DNA of 14,887 nucleotides, from contig JBICIE010000114.1 in assembly GCA_043101635.1 (NCBI GenBank), forward strand, positions 1 through 14,887, given 5' to 3'. Shown here piece after piece: positions 1-5,619 of the stretch (the stretch's first letter is position 1; each line of letters starts with the position of its first letter). Source of the stretch: CAYMJK01 sp043101635. GTDB lineage: Bacteria > Planctomycetota > Phycisphaerae > Phycisphaerales > UBA1924. The position numbers and the translations under genes are program-made. The notes below the pieces were generated by a model that worked only from the letters and a program-made list of their open reading frames with translations, had not been told where the DNA came from and did not search any database.

Positions 1-138
1 CTGACCTTCTTCGACTTCCTGTGCTTCCAGAACCTGTTCGCGGCGGGTGATCCCGGCGCGGACTGCGACGGCGACGGCTCGCTGACGTTCTTTGACTTCC
101 TGTGTTTCCAGAACGCCTTCGCGGCGGGGTGTCCGTAG
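1..138 (+). CDS. C-terminal end of a GC-type dockerin-bearing exported protein (5' partial)
   Basis: Only the last 45 codons and the TAG stop lie in the window, read in frame from base 1. The visible part is nearly all of a two-half dockerin-like module: the end of the first half (LTFFDFLCFQNLFAAG), then DPGADCDGDGSLTFFD and FLCFQNAFAAGCP. The DxDGDGxLxxxD pattern matches the calcium-binding loop of type I dockerins, and the Cys positions match those of the five downstream copies. It belongs to the LTFF subtype and is closest to the module at 2834-2998. The ectodomain, and so the protein's role, is outside the window. By analogy with its neighbours it should be exported. The next gene starts only 30 bp downstream, so the two could share a transcript. 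Confidence 0.85.
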   Translation: MTFFDFLCFQNLFAAGDPGADCDGDGSLTFFDFLCFQNAFAAGCP

Positions 139-159
139 CACGGCGGCGTCCGCGCAAAT

Positions 160-163
160 GGAG
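160..163 (+). promoter_or_regulatory. Ribosome binding site deciding the start of the LamG gene
   Basis: GGAG lies 5 bases before the ATG at 169 and only 2 bases before the ATG at 166. This favours 169 as the real initiation codon of the two adjacent ATGs. Confidence 0.55.
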
Positions 164-168
164 CGATG

Positions 169-1047
169 ATGAAGCGTTACTTGACAATGGCAGTTCTTGC
201 GCTCGCCGCGCTGGCGAGGGCCCATGGGGTCGATCCCATCCTGCACTACACGTTCGACGACGGCGTCGATCCGACGTCGAACCTCGGCACACTGGGCCCG
301 ATGTACGATGGAGCCATCGGCGCCGGAATCGAGTTTGCGCCGCTGGGGGGCGGCCTGGCGCTCGAGTTTGACAGCGTCGATGACGCCCAGGCGCAGCCGC
401 TGGGGGACGAGAACGCCTTCGATCTCGCCGACAGCGACTTCTCCGTGGCCGCGACCGTGATCACGACCAACGACGAGCCGGGGGCGCCCGGGGGGAGATT
501 CGTCGTGACCAAGGAGACGGTCGGTTCCGAGGATGGCTGGGGGCTGCAGGTCCGGCGCGACGCTGGCGAGGCGGTGTTCTGGATCTCCGCCGATGGAGTC
601 TCAGTCGTGGCCGGCAGCCTGCCGGCTGTCAACGACGGGGCTGCGCACGAACTCATCGGCGCCCGCGCGGGGGGTCTTCTGCTGCTTGCGGTCGATGGCG
701 CCGTCGAGGCTGTCACGGAGATTCCCGCCGGCTTCGGCTCGACCGCTCAGAATGACAACGAGCTTTCCATCGGCGGGCGCGGGCGGTTCGCCGGCGGCCC
801 GACCAGTGGACCCAACGACGAGTTTCTCGGCACGATCGATGATGTGCTGATCTACGACGTCGCAATCATCGAGGCGCCGTGCTACGCCGACTGCGACGGC
901 AGCGGGGGACTGGATTTCTTCGACTTCCTGTGCTTCCAGAACGCGTTTGCCACCGGCGACCCGTACGCAGACTGCGACGCCACGGGCGTGCGGGACTTCT
1001 TCGATTTCCTGTGTTTCCAGAACGAATTCGCGGCGGGTTGTCCATAG
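169..1047 (+). CDS. Exported LamG/concanavalin-like lectin-fold protein with GC-type dockerin
   Basis: The predicted protein has 292 residues. It starts with a Sec signal peptide (MKRYLTMAVLALAALARA, cleavage near ARA/HG). Residues about 24-234 look like a LamG/Laminin_G_3 jelly-roll sandwich, with ILHYTFDDG at the front, LALEFDSVDD, DFSVAATV, WGLQVRRD, an AVDGAVE strand and the typical closing strand FLGTIDDVLIYDVAI. Such domains bind carbohydrate or protein ligands, and I see no catalytic motif. Residues 238-292 are the dockerin-like module. In its second half the usual DCDGTG is DCDATG and the usual Leu before DFF is Arg (GVRDFF). The start at 169 is chosen over the ATG at 166 because of ribosome-site spacing. 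The protein is probably secreted or surface-held, and its ligand is unknown. An alternative is a lectin-like accessory module of a larger extracellular complex. Confidence 0.85.
   Translation: MKRYLTMAVLALAALARAHGVDPILHYTFDDGVDPTSNLGTLGPMYDGAIGAGIEFAPLGGGLALEFDSVDDAQAQPLGDENAFDLADSDFSVAATVITTNDEPGAPGGRFVVTKETVGSEDGWGLQVRRDAGEAVFWISADGVSVVAGSLPAVNDGAAHELIGARAGGLLLLAVDGAVEAVTEIPAGFGSTAQNDNELSIGGRGRFAGGPTSGPNDEFLGTIDDVLIYDVAIIEAPCYADCDGSGGLDFFDFLCFQNAFATGDPYADCDATGVRDFFDFLCFQNEFAAGCP
880..1044 (+). repeat. GC-type dockerin module, copy 2 (LDFF subtype)
   Basis: 55 codons, from CYADCDGSGG to FAAGCP. Two EF-hand-like halves each carry D-C-D-G/A at loop positions 1-4 and D at position 12, followed by FLCFQN. 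Bases 913-959 are identical to 1704-1750 in the next gene's module. Confidence 0.85.
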
Positions 1048-1057
1048 GGCCGCCGAC

Positions 1058-1064
1058 AAGGAGG
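1058..1064 (+). promoter_or_regulatory. Strong ribosome binding site of the CBM-like gene
   Basis: AAGGAGG lies 9 bases before the ATG at 1074, just after the stop of the preceding gene at 1047. It fixes the start of the third gene although the reading frame is open far upstream. Confidence 0.75.
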
Positions 1065-1073
1065 AGAGACGGA

Positions 1074-1838
1074 ATGACCAAGGTTCATTGCGGGGCGGCA
1101 CGGGCGGGCTGGATCGTCGGAGTGGCGCTCTCGGGGACTGTTGCCGCGCAGCCGCTGGGCGTCAATCTCGTCGTCAACGGGGACGCCGAGTCCGGCACGA
1201 TCGACGGCTGGGTCGATGGCGGCATCGAGCCGCGGGACGCCGCATCGGCGGGATCGCTCGGTCTGCCGCCGGGGGTGAGCACCGGCGACTTCTGCTTCAC
1301 GGGCGCTGCTGGCGACCCGATGGAGACGCTCTCGCAGGAGATCGATGTCTCCGGGCGGGCCGGGGAGATCGACGCCGGCGAGATCATCGTGACGTTCGCC
1401 GTGCTGCTGCAGACGCGCGCTGTCACAGGAGCGCGGGACTCCGCCGGCGCCCGCCTTGAGTTTCGCACCGGCGCCGGAGCGGTGATCGACAGCGTGGCGT
1501 TCGAGGATTCGGGCCTGCCGCTTGATGTGTTCGACTGGGACGCGTTCGAGGACATCCGGACAGCGCCCGCCGGCACACGGTCTGTCTACGTGGAGCTGGT
1601 CGTCGCGCGCTCGGCGGGAGCGTCGACCGACGGTTTCATCGACAACGTCTCACTCACGCTGAACACCGGCTGCTATGCCGACTGCGATGGCAGCGGCGGG
1701 CTCGATTTCTTCGACTTCCTGTGCTTCCAGAACGCGTTTGCCACCGGCGATCCGTACGCCGACTGCGACGGTACGGGCACGCTCGACTTCTTCGACTTCC
1801 TGTGTTTCCAGAACGCGTTTGCCGCGGGGTGTCCGTGA
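1074..1838 (+). CDS. Exported jelly-roll (carbohydrate-binding-like) protein with GC-type dockerin
   Basis: The predicted protein has 254 residues. The start is ATG 1074 behind a perfect AAGGAGG. An earlier in-frame start would overlap the previous gene and gives an Arg-rich, unlikely protein. A signal peptide covers about residues 1-24 (hydrophobic GWIVGVALSGTVAAQ). Residues about 27-198 begin NLVVNGDAESGTIDGW and end with GFIDNVSLTL. This N-terminal and C-terminal strand pair is typical of galactose-binding-like or CBM4/9-type beta-sandwich domains in extracellular proteins. There is no enzyme motif. Residues 200-254 are a textbook module, two near-identical DCDGxG-LDFFD halves. Its first half has the same amino acids as that of the preceding gene. 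The 26-bp gap to that gene supports co-transcription. The ligand is unknown, and the domain assignment is by pattern only. Confidence 0.8.
   Translation: MTKVHCGAARAGWIVGVALSGTVAAQPLGVNLVVNGDAESGTIDGWVDGGIEPRDAASAGSLGLPPGVSTGDFCFTGAAGDPMETLSQEIDVSGRAGEIDAGEIIVTFAVLLQTRAVTGARDSAGARLEFRTGAGAVIDSVAFEDSGLPLDVFDWDAFEDIRTAPAGTRSVYVELVVARSAGASTDGFIDNVSLTLNTGCYADCDGSGGLDFFDFLCFQNAFATGDPYADCDGTGTLDFFDFLCFQNAFAAGCP
1671..1835 (+). repeat. GC-type dockerin module, copy 3 (LDFF subtype)
   Basis: 55 codons, CYADCDGSGG to FAAGCP. This is the most regular copy: both halves read G-x-LDFFDFLCFQNAFA. Bases 1704-1750 repeat 913-959 exactly. Confidence 0.85.
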
Positions 1839-1893
1839 TGGCGGCGCCGTGCGCTCGAATCGATTTTGATCTTCAAAGCGCAAGCTGCACAAG

Positions 1894-1899
1894 AAGGGA
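1894..1899 (+). promoter_or_regulatory. Ribosome binding site of the SBBP propeller gene
   Basis: AAGGGA lies 7 bases before ATG 1907 and 10 before ATG 1910. It supports a start at 1907, directly followed by a signal peptide. Confidence 0.5.
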
Positions 1900-1906
1900 A
1901 CGCGCG

Positions 1907-3001
1907 ATGATGCGCAGAACACGCCTGACGATCTGCTTGTCCGCTGCTCTCGCCGCACCCGCCTTCCTGCTCGTCGCACCCGCCGCGGCACAGGACCTGC
2001 TCTGGACGCGTCAGCTCGGCACGTCGGCGTGGGACCAGAGCCGGGCCGTCGCCGTGGACAGCGAGGGCAACGCGTACGTCAGCGGTTCGACCCGTGGCAG
2101 CCTTGGCGGGCCCAGCGCCGGGGATTACGACGCCTTCCTGGCCAAGTACGACGCCGCGGGCGCCCTGCTCTGGACGCGCCAGCTCGGCACGTCAGCGGAC
2201 GACGGCAGCTACGCAGTCGCCGTGGACAGCGCGGGCAACGCGTACATGAGCGGCTCGACCGAGGGCAGCCTCGGCGGGCCCAGCGCGGGGGGCGCCGACG
2301 CCTTCCTGGCCCAGCACGACGCCTCGGGCGCGCTGCTCTGGTCGCGCCAGCTCGGCACGTCAGCGGACGACGGCAGCTACGCCGTCGCCGTGGACAGCGC
2401 GGGCAACGCCTACATCAGCGGCGATACCGAGGGCAGCCTCGGCGGCCCCAGCGCGGGGGGCGCCGACGCCTTTCTGGCCAGGTACGACGCCTCGGGCGCC
2501 CCACTCTGGACGCGCCAGTTCGGCACGTCGGCGTGGGACCAGGGCCGGGCCGTCGCCGTGGACAGCGCGGGCAACGCGTACACCAGCGGCTCGACCGAGG
2601 GCAGCCTCGGCGGCTCCGGCGCGGGGCTAATCGACGCGTTCCTGGCCGGGCACGACGCCTCGGGCGCGCTGCTCTGGTCGCGCCAGCTCGGTACATCAGC
2701 CGACGACAGGAGCTACGCCCTCGCCGTGGACAGCGCGGGCAACGCGTACACCAGCGGCGAGAGCCGAGGCAGCCTGGGCGGGCCCGGCGCGGGGGATTAC
2801 GACGCCTTCCTGGCGAAGTACGGCGACGCGACGTGCCCCGCCGACTGCGACGGCGATGGCGAGTTGACGTTCTTTGACTTCCTGTGCTTTCAGAATCTGT
2901 TCGCGACGGGCGACCCGGGCGCGGATTGCGATGGCGACGGCGCCCTGACGTTCTTCGACTTCCTGTGCTTCCAGAACGCCTTTGCAGCGGGGTGTCCCTA
3001 A
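1907..3001 (+). CDS. Exported SBBP beta-propeller repeat protein with GC-type dockerin
   Basis: The predicted protein has 364 residues. A signal peptide covers residues 1-29 (MMRRTRLTICLS, then a long hydrophobic stretch ending APAAAQ). Residues 31-309 are five consecutive units of 56 residues (the last has 55), each of the form LLWTRQLGTS...AVAVDSxGNAYxSG...GSLGG...DAFLA. This matches the SBBP (seven-bladed-type beta-propeller) repeat family, where each unit would form one blade. Five units could make a small closed propeller or part of a larger one. Residues 310-364 are the dockerin module (CPADCDGDGELTFFD), of the LTFF subtype like the partial gene at the window start. No catalytic residues are visible, so a binding or scaffolding role is likely. 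The 68-bp gap upstream shows no convincing promoter. Confidence 0.85.
   Translation: MMRRTRLTICLSAALAAPAFLLVAPAAAQDLLWTRQLGTSAWDQSRAVAVDSEGNAYVSGSTRGSLGGPSAGDYDAFLAKYDAAGALLWTRQLGTSADDGSYAVAVDSAGNAYMSGSTEGSLGGPSAGGADAFLAQHDASGALLWSRQLGTSADDGSYAVAVDSAGNAYISGDTEGSLGGPSAGGADAFLARYDASGAPLWTRQFGTSAWDQGRAVAVDSAGNAYTSGSTEGSLGGSGAGLIDAFLAGHDASGALLWSRQLGTSADDRSYALAVDSAGNAYTSGESRGSLGGPGAGDYDAFLAKYGDATCPADCDGDGELTFFDFLCFQNLFATGDPGADCDGDGALTFFDFLCFQNAFAAGCP
1997..2833 (+). repeat. Five tandem 168-bp SBBP repeat units
   Basis: In-frame units begin at 1997, 2165, 2333, 2501 and 2669. Units 1 and 4 carry AWDQxRAV after GTS, while units 2, 3 and 5 carry ADDxSYA. Long runs such as GTGGACAGCGCGGGCAACGC recur at the DNA level, which indicates recent unit duplication. 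The last unit is one codon shorter. Confidence 0.9.
2834..2998 (+). repeat. GC-type dockerin module, copy 4 (LTFF subtype)
   Basis: 55 codons, CPADCDGDGE to FAAGCP. Both halves have DCDGDGxLTFFD, with Asp at loop position 5, which is closest to classical dockerin calcium loops. It is most similar to the module at 1-135. Confidence 0.85.
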
Positions 3002-3038
3002 GCAGTGAGCAGCGCAAGCTGGGCGCAGGCGACGGAGC

Positions 3039-3067
3039 TTGCGTCGGCGCGGAACGCTCGGTACACT
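3039..3067 (+). promoter_or_regulatory. Predicted sigma70-type promoter upstream of the fifth dockerin gene
   Basis: The -35 TTGCGT (3039-3044) and -10 TACACT (3062-3067) are separated by exactly 17 bp. They lie in the 107-bp gap after the SBBP gene, and transcription would start about 35 bases before the ATG at 3109. The same -35 and spacing recur before the next gene, which strengthens the call. Confidence 0.5.
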
Positions 3068-3096
3068 CGCCGGGCGCGGCGGCGGCGACCGCTGCG

Positions 3097-3102
3097 AGGA
3101 GG
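3097..3102 (+). promoter_or_regulatory. Ribosome binding site deciding start 3109
   Basis: AGGAGG ends 6 bases before ATG 3109. It directly abuts the alternative ATG at 3103, which makes 3109 the likely start. Confidence 0.6.
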
Positions 3103-3108
3103 ATGAGG

Positions 3109-3900
3109 ATGCTCTGGTTAAGATATCTTGCGTGCGTCGTTGTTATCGGGTGTGGTGCGGGGGCGCGGGCCCAGCAGATGTACATGACCGGCTTCCCTGG
3201 CGAGGCGCTGCCGCCCGAGATGCTCGGCTTCAGCACGCCCGGGTACGGGGTGGAGGTTGGCGCCGGCGTCTGCTCGCTCAGCAAGGACCAGGGCGTGACC
3301 ACCGGCACGGCCAGCGTGCGCCTGTGCCGCTGGGTCGATGGCGACTTCGCCGCCCAGGTGACGGCCGATCGCAGCGCCGGGGCGCAGACCGGCTCCACCG
3401 GGCTGATCGTGTGGTACCCGGGGGCCTCGTATTCGAACATCTTCTTCTTCGAGGGCGGCACGATCGCCGGGAACATCTTCCAGTCGGGCGCCGGCAGCCG
3501 CACCATCGGGAGCGCCGCTGCGATGGCGAACTTCCGCATCCGGCGGACCGGGCAGGACATGACGCTCGAGTTCGATGACGGCTCGGGGTGGACCACGCTG
3601 CACAGCAGCAGTTCGCCGGCGCTGCTGGGACCGGTGCGGGCCGGCTTCTTCTCGGTCGAGGAGCGAAGCATGGCGCCGGGGGCGACCTTCGCGTTCGACG
3701 ACTTCGCCGTGGAGGCGGATGTGCTGGCCGAGTGCTATGCCGACTGCGACTGCAGCGTCAGCCTCGACCTGTTCGACTTCCTGTGCTTCCAGAACTCCTT
3801 TGCCGCGGGCGACCGGTACGCCGACTGCGACGGCACGGGCGTGCTCGACTTCATTGACTTCCTGTGTGTCCAGAACGGCTTTGCCGCGGGATGCCTGTAG
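3109..3900 (+). CDS. Exported concanavalin-like sandwich protein with divergent GC-type dockerin
   Basis: The predicted protein has 263 residues. A signal peptide covers residues 1-22 (MLWLRYLACVVVIGCGAGARAQ). Residues about 60-205 look like a concanavalin A/DUF1349-type beta sandwich: SVRLCRWVDGDFAAQVTAD, GLIVWYPGASYSNIFFF, then FRIRRTGQDMTLEFDDGSGW and the closing AFDDFAVEAD. These domains bind glycans or sit beside glycosidases, and I see no catalytic pair. Residues 209-263 are the dockerin module, but it is degraded relative to its siblings. The first loop reads DCDCSVSLDLFD, losing the conserved Gly at positions 4 and 6. The second half has FIDFLCVQN for FFDFLCFQN, and the terminus is GCL, not GCP. 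The gene has its own probable promoter. The ectodomain assignment is from strand pattern only. Confidence 0.8.
   Translation: MLWLRYLACVVVIGCGAGARAQQMYMTGFPGEALPPEMLGFSTPGYGVEVGAGVCSLSKDQGVTTGTASVRLCRWVDGDFAAQVTADRSAGAQTGSTGLIVWYPGASYSNIFFFEGGTIAGNIFQSGAGSRTIGSAAAMANFRIRRTGQDMTLEFDDGSGWTTLHSSSSPALLGPVRAGFFSVEERSMAPGATFAFDDFAVEADVLAECYADCDCSVSLDLFDFLCFQNSFAAGDRYADCDGTGVLDFIDFLCVQNGFAAGCL
3733..3897 (+). repeat. GC-type dockerin module, copy 5 (divergent)
   Basis: 55 codons, CYADCDCSVS to FAAGCL. The length and Cys frame are kept, with one extra Cys in the first loop. The first calcium loop and the terminal Pro are altered. Confidence 0.8.
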
Positions 3901-3953
3901 CAGCGGTCCCGGACTCAAGGTCCGCGCCGGAACGACACGGAGGGCGTGAGGGC

Positions 3954-3982
3954 TTGCGTTGGTGGCGTCCGGGCGGTAGATT
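3954..3982 (+). promoter_or_regulatory. Predicted sigma70-type promoter upstream of the M64 peptidase gene
   Basis: The -35 TTGCGT (3954-3959) and -10 TAGATT (3977-3982) are separated by exactly 17 bp, in the 106-bp gap after the previous gene. The -35 and spacing match the promoter at 3039-3067. Transcription would start about 18 bases before ATG 4007. Confidence 0.5.
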
Positions 3983-3993
3983 GGGCGGACTCC

Positions 3994-3998
3994 GGAGG
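3994..3998 (+). promoter_or_regulatory. Ribosome binding site of the M64 gene
   Basis: GGAGG lies 8 bases before ATG 4007. It overlaps the alternative in-frame GTG at 3998, which rules that codon out as the start. Confidence 0.65.
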
Positions 3999-4006
3999 TG
4001 CGCCCG

Positions 4007-5458
4007 ATGCCGATGCGATGCCCGTGCCTGCTGCTGGCCGCGATGCTCGGTGGGGCGGGGGCGGCGGCCCCGGCGCCGGGGCAGGAGGTGGGCGCTGCGC
4101 CCGATCTCGGGCCCATCTACTGGGATACGGTGGGGCCCGATGGCAGGCTGACCGGCGGGCGGATCGAGGCTCGGCGCACGGCGCCGGATCCCGAGGCCCG
4201 CATCGACGCGCCGGTCGAGGTTCTGTGGGATCCCGGGGCCGTCGACGCGGGCGGCGGCGCCCTCGAACGCATCGACCTGGTCATCGTCGGCGACGGGTAT
4301 CAGGCGCCGGAGCTGGCGCGGTATCGCAGCGACGCCGCCGCCATGGTGAACTACCTGTTCACGCAGGAGCCGTTTGCGACGTATCGCAACTTCTTTCGCA
4401 TCTACCGGGTGGATGTCGTGTCGGCCGACTCGGGCGTGGATCACGATCCGTCGCGCGGGGTGCTGCGCGACACCGCCCTGAACATGGGCTTCTGGTGCTA
4501 CGGGATCGACCGGCTGCTGTGCGTGGATGTCGCCCTGGCGCGCGCATATGCGGCGTCGGCGCCGCACGGGTTCGATCAGATCGTGGCGATCGCCAACAGC
4601 AGGACCTACGGCGGCGCCGGCTACGCGCTGGACGATCTGGCGACGGTGGCCGGGGGCAGCGCCGTGGCCCGCGACATCGTGGTGCACGAGTTCGGGCACT
4701 CCTTTGCGCGCCTGGACGATGAGTACGACTACGGCGACGGCGCGGCGTACACGTTCGCCGAGCCGTACGCGATCAACGCCAGCGTGCTGACGGCCGGCGA
4801 GATGCGCGCCGGCGCGCGCAAGTGGCATCAGTGGCTCGGGTTCAGCGGGCTGCCGTGGGACGGGCCGGTGGGAACCTACGAGGGGTGCAGCTATTACCAG
4901 TACGGCATCTACCGCCCGTCGCCGGATTCGAAGATGCGGAGCCTGCACCGGCCGTTCAACGCGCCATCTGCCGAGCGGCTGATCATCGAGTTCTACCGGC
5001 TGGTCAATCCGATCGACGACGCCACGCCGGAGGGAACGCTGCGGGGCGATGAAATGGTGTTCGTGGATCCGGTGGATCCGGTGGGGCGGCCGCTGGAGAT
5101 CCAGTGGTATCTGGATGACGAACCGATCGCGGGGGCAACCGGCGAGACGCTCGACCTTGCGGCACTGGCGCTGGGGGCAGGGACGCACACGCTGGGCGTG
5201 GTGGTGGCGGACAACACGCCGTGGGTGCGTCACAAGACGTTTCACCAGGCGCTGATGACCGAGCAGCGCCAGTGGGAGGTCGAGATCGCGTGCGGGGCCG
5301 ACTGCGATGGTTCGGGCGCGTTGGAGTTCTTCGACTTCCTGTGCTTCCAGAGCGCGTTCGCGGCTGGCGGCGCATCAGCCGACTGTGACGGAGACGGCGC
5401 GCTGACGCTGTTCGACTTTCTGTGTTTCCAGAACGCCTTCGCCGCCGGCTGCCCGTAG
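4007..5458 (+). CDS. Secreted M64 (IgA-protease-like) zinc metallopeptidase with GC-type dockerin
   Basis: The predicted protein has 483 residues. The signal peptide is about residues 1-25 (CPCLLLAAMLGGAGAAA). An N-terminal beta region precedes the catalytic domain at about 85-335. M64 hallmarks are visible in order: LVIVGDGY (91-98), PFATYRNFFRIYRVDVVS (122-139), GFWCYGIDRLLCV, the zinc site HEFGH (227-231, Glu228 the presumed catalytic base) followed by SFARLDDEYDY, and GCSYYQYGIYRPSPDSKM (293-310) with FNAPSAERLI. Residues about 345-410 form an Ig-like beta sandwich. The dockerin-like module is residues 429-483. The family contains bacterial peptidases, including an IgA-cleaving one. The substrate here is unknown, and immunoglobulin is unlikely in a probable free-living host. 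This is the only clear enzyme in the dockerin cluster. Start 4007 is set by GGAGG at 3994-3998. Confidence 0.92.
   Translation: MPMRCPCLLLAAMLGGAGAAAPAPGQEVGAAPDLGPIYWDTVGPDGRLTGGRIEARRTAPDPEARIDAPVEVLWDPGAVDAGGGALERIDLVIVGDGYQAPELARYRSDAAAMVNYLFTQEPFATYRNFFRIYRVDVVSADSGVDHDPSRGVLRDTALNMGFWCYGIDRLLCVDVALARAYAASAPHGFDQIVAIANSRTYGGAGYALDDLATVAGGSAVARDIVVHEFGHSFARLDDEYDYGDGAAYTFAEPYAINASVLTAGEMRAGARKWHQWLGFSGLPWDGPVGTYEGCSYYQYGIYRPSPDSKMRSLHRPFNAPSAERLIIEFYRLVNPIDDATPEGTLRGDEMVFVDPVDPVGRPLEIQWYLDDEPIAGATGETLDLAALALGAGTHTLGVVVADNTPWVRHKTFHQALMTEQRQWEVEIACGADCDGSGALEFFDFLCFQSAFAAGGASADCDGDGALTLFDFLCFQNAFAAGCP
5291..5455 (+). repeat. GC-type dockerin module, copy 6
   Basis: 55 codons, CGADCDGSGA to FAAGCP. 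The first half has LEFFDFLCFQS and the linker GGASADCDGDG in place of GDPxADCD. The second half is LTLFD. It is mixed in subtype. Confidence 0.85.
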
Positions 5459-5507
5459 GCAGGCGGCGAGCGGAGCGCCAAGAACGGCGCGGCGTGATCA
5501 AACAAAA

Positions 5508-5531
5508 GGGGCCGCCCACGCGGGCGGCCCC
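5508..5531 (-). terminator. Intrinsic terminator of the metalloprotease gene
   Basis: A perfect 10-bp GC stem (5508-5517 with 5522-5531) has a 4-base loop. On the - strand it is followed by TTTTGTTTGATC, a good U-tract. On the + strand no T-run follows, so any effect on the dockerin cluster would be weaker. It lies between convergent genes. Confidence 0.8.
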
Positions 5532-5571
5532 TGGCAGTGCTGTCAGACGATCGTCCGGAAGGGCGACGCTC

Positions 5572-5619
5572 CTAGCGCTGGCGGATGTAGCTGGACTCCA
5601 GGGCCTTGTCGATGCGGGC
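5572..5619 (-). other. In-frame, coding-like extension behind the protease stop codon
   Basis: Directly after the TAG at 5622-5620 the same frame reads ARIDKALESSYIRQR and then a second TAG (5574-5572). All 15 codons end in G or C, and the residues suit an amphipathic helix continuing DPYTRAHLEDA. The terminator begins 40 bp beyond. This looks like the original C-terminus, cut off by a nonsense change. Confidence 0.55.

Noticed and set aside
2029..2877. 282-codon + strand frame with an apparent RGQRGQRV repeat
   Set aside because: It is an out-of-frame reading of the 168-bp SBBP repeats. The repeat is real at the DNA level but the protein is not.
2415..3671. 418-codon - strand frame across the SBBP and concanavalin-like genes
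   Set aside because: It is a shadow of the repeat-rich + strand genes: Arg/Pro/Ser-rich with no signal peptide or motif.
5066..5084. Short direct repeat GTGGATCCG within the M64 gene
   Set aside because: It encodes DPVDPVG in the linker before the Ig-like domain. Two 9-bp copies are too few to mean more.
3851..5245. 464-codon - strand frame opposite the M64 gene
   Set aside because: His/Arg-rich composition, and it is opposite a gene with clear M64 motifs, signal peptide and ribosome site.
1..5458. Reading the cluster as a cellulosome
   Set aside because: No cohesin, scaffoldin or glycoside hydrolase catalytic domain is seen. Only the dockerin-like modules are present.
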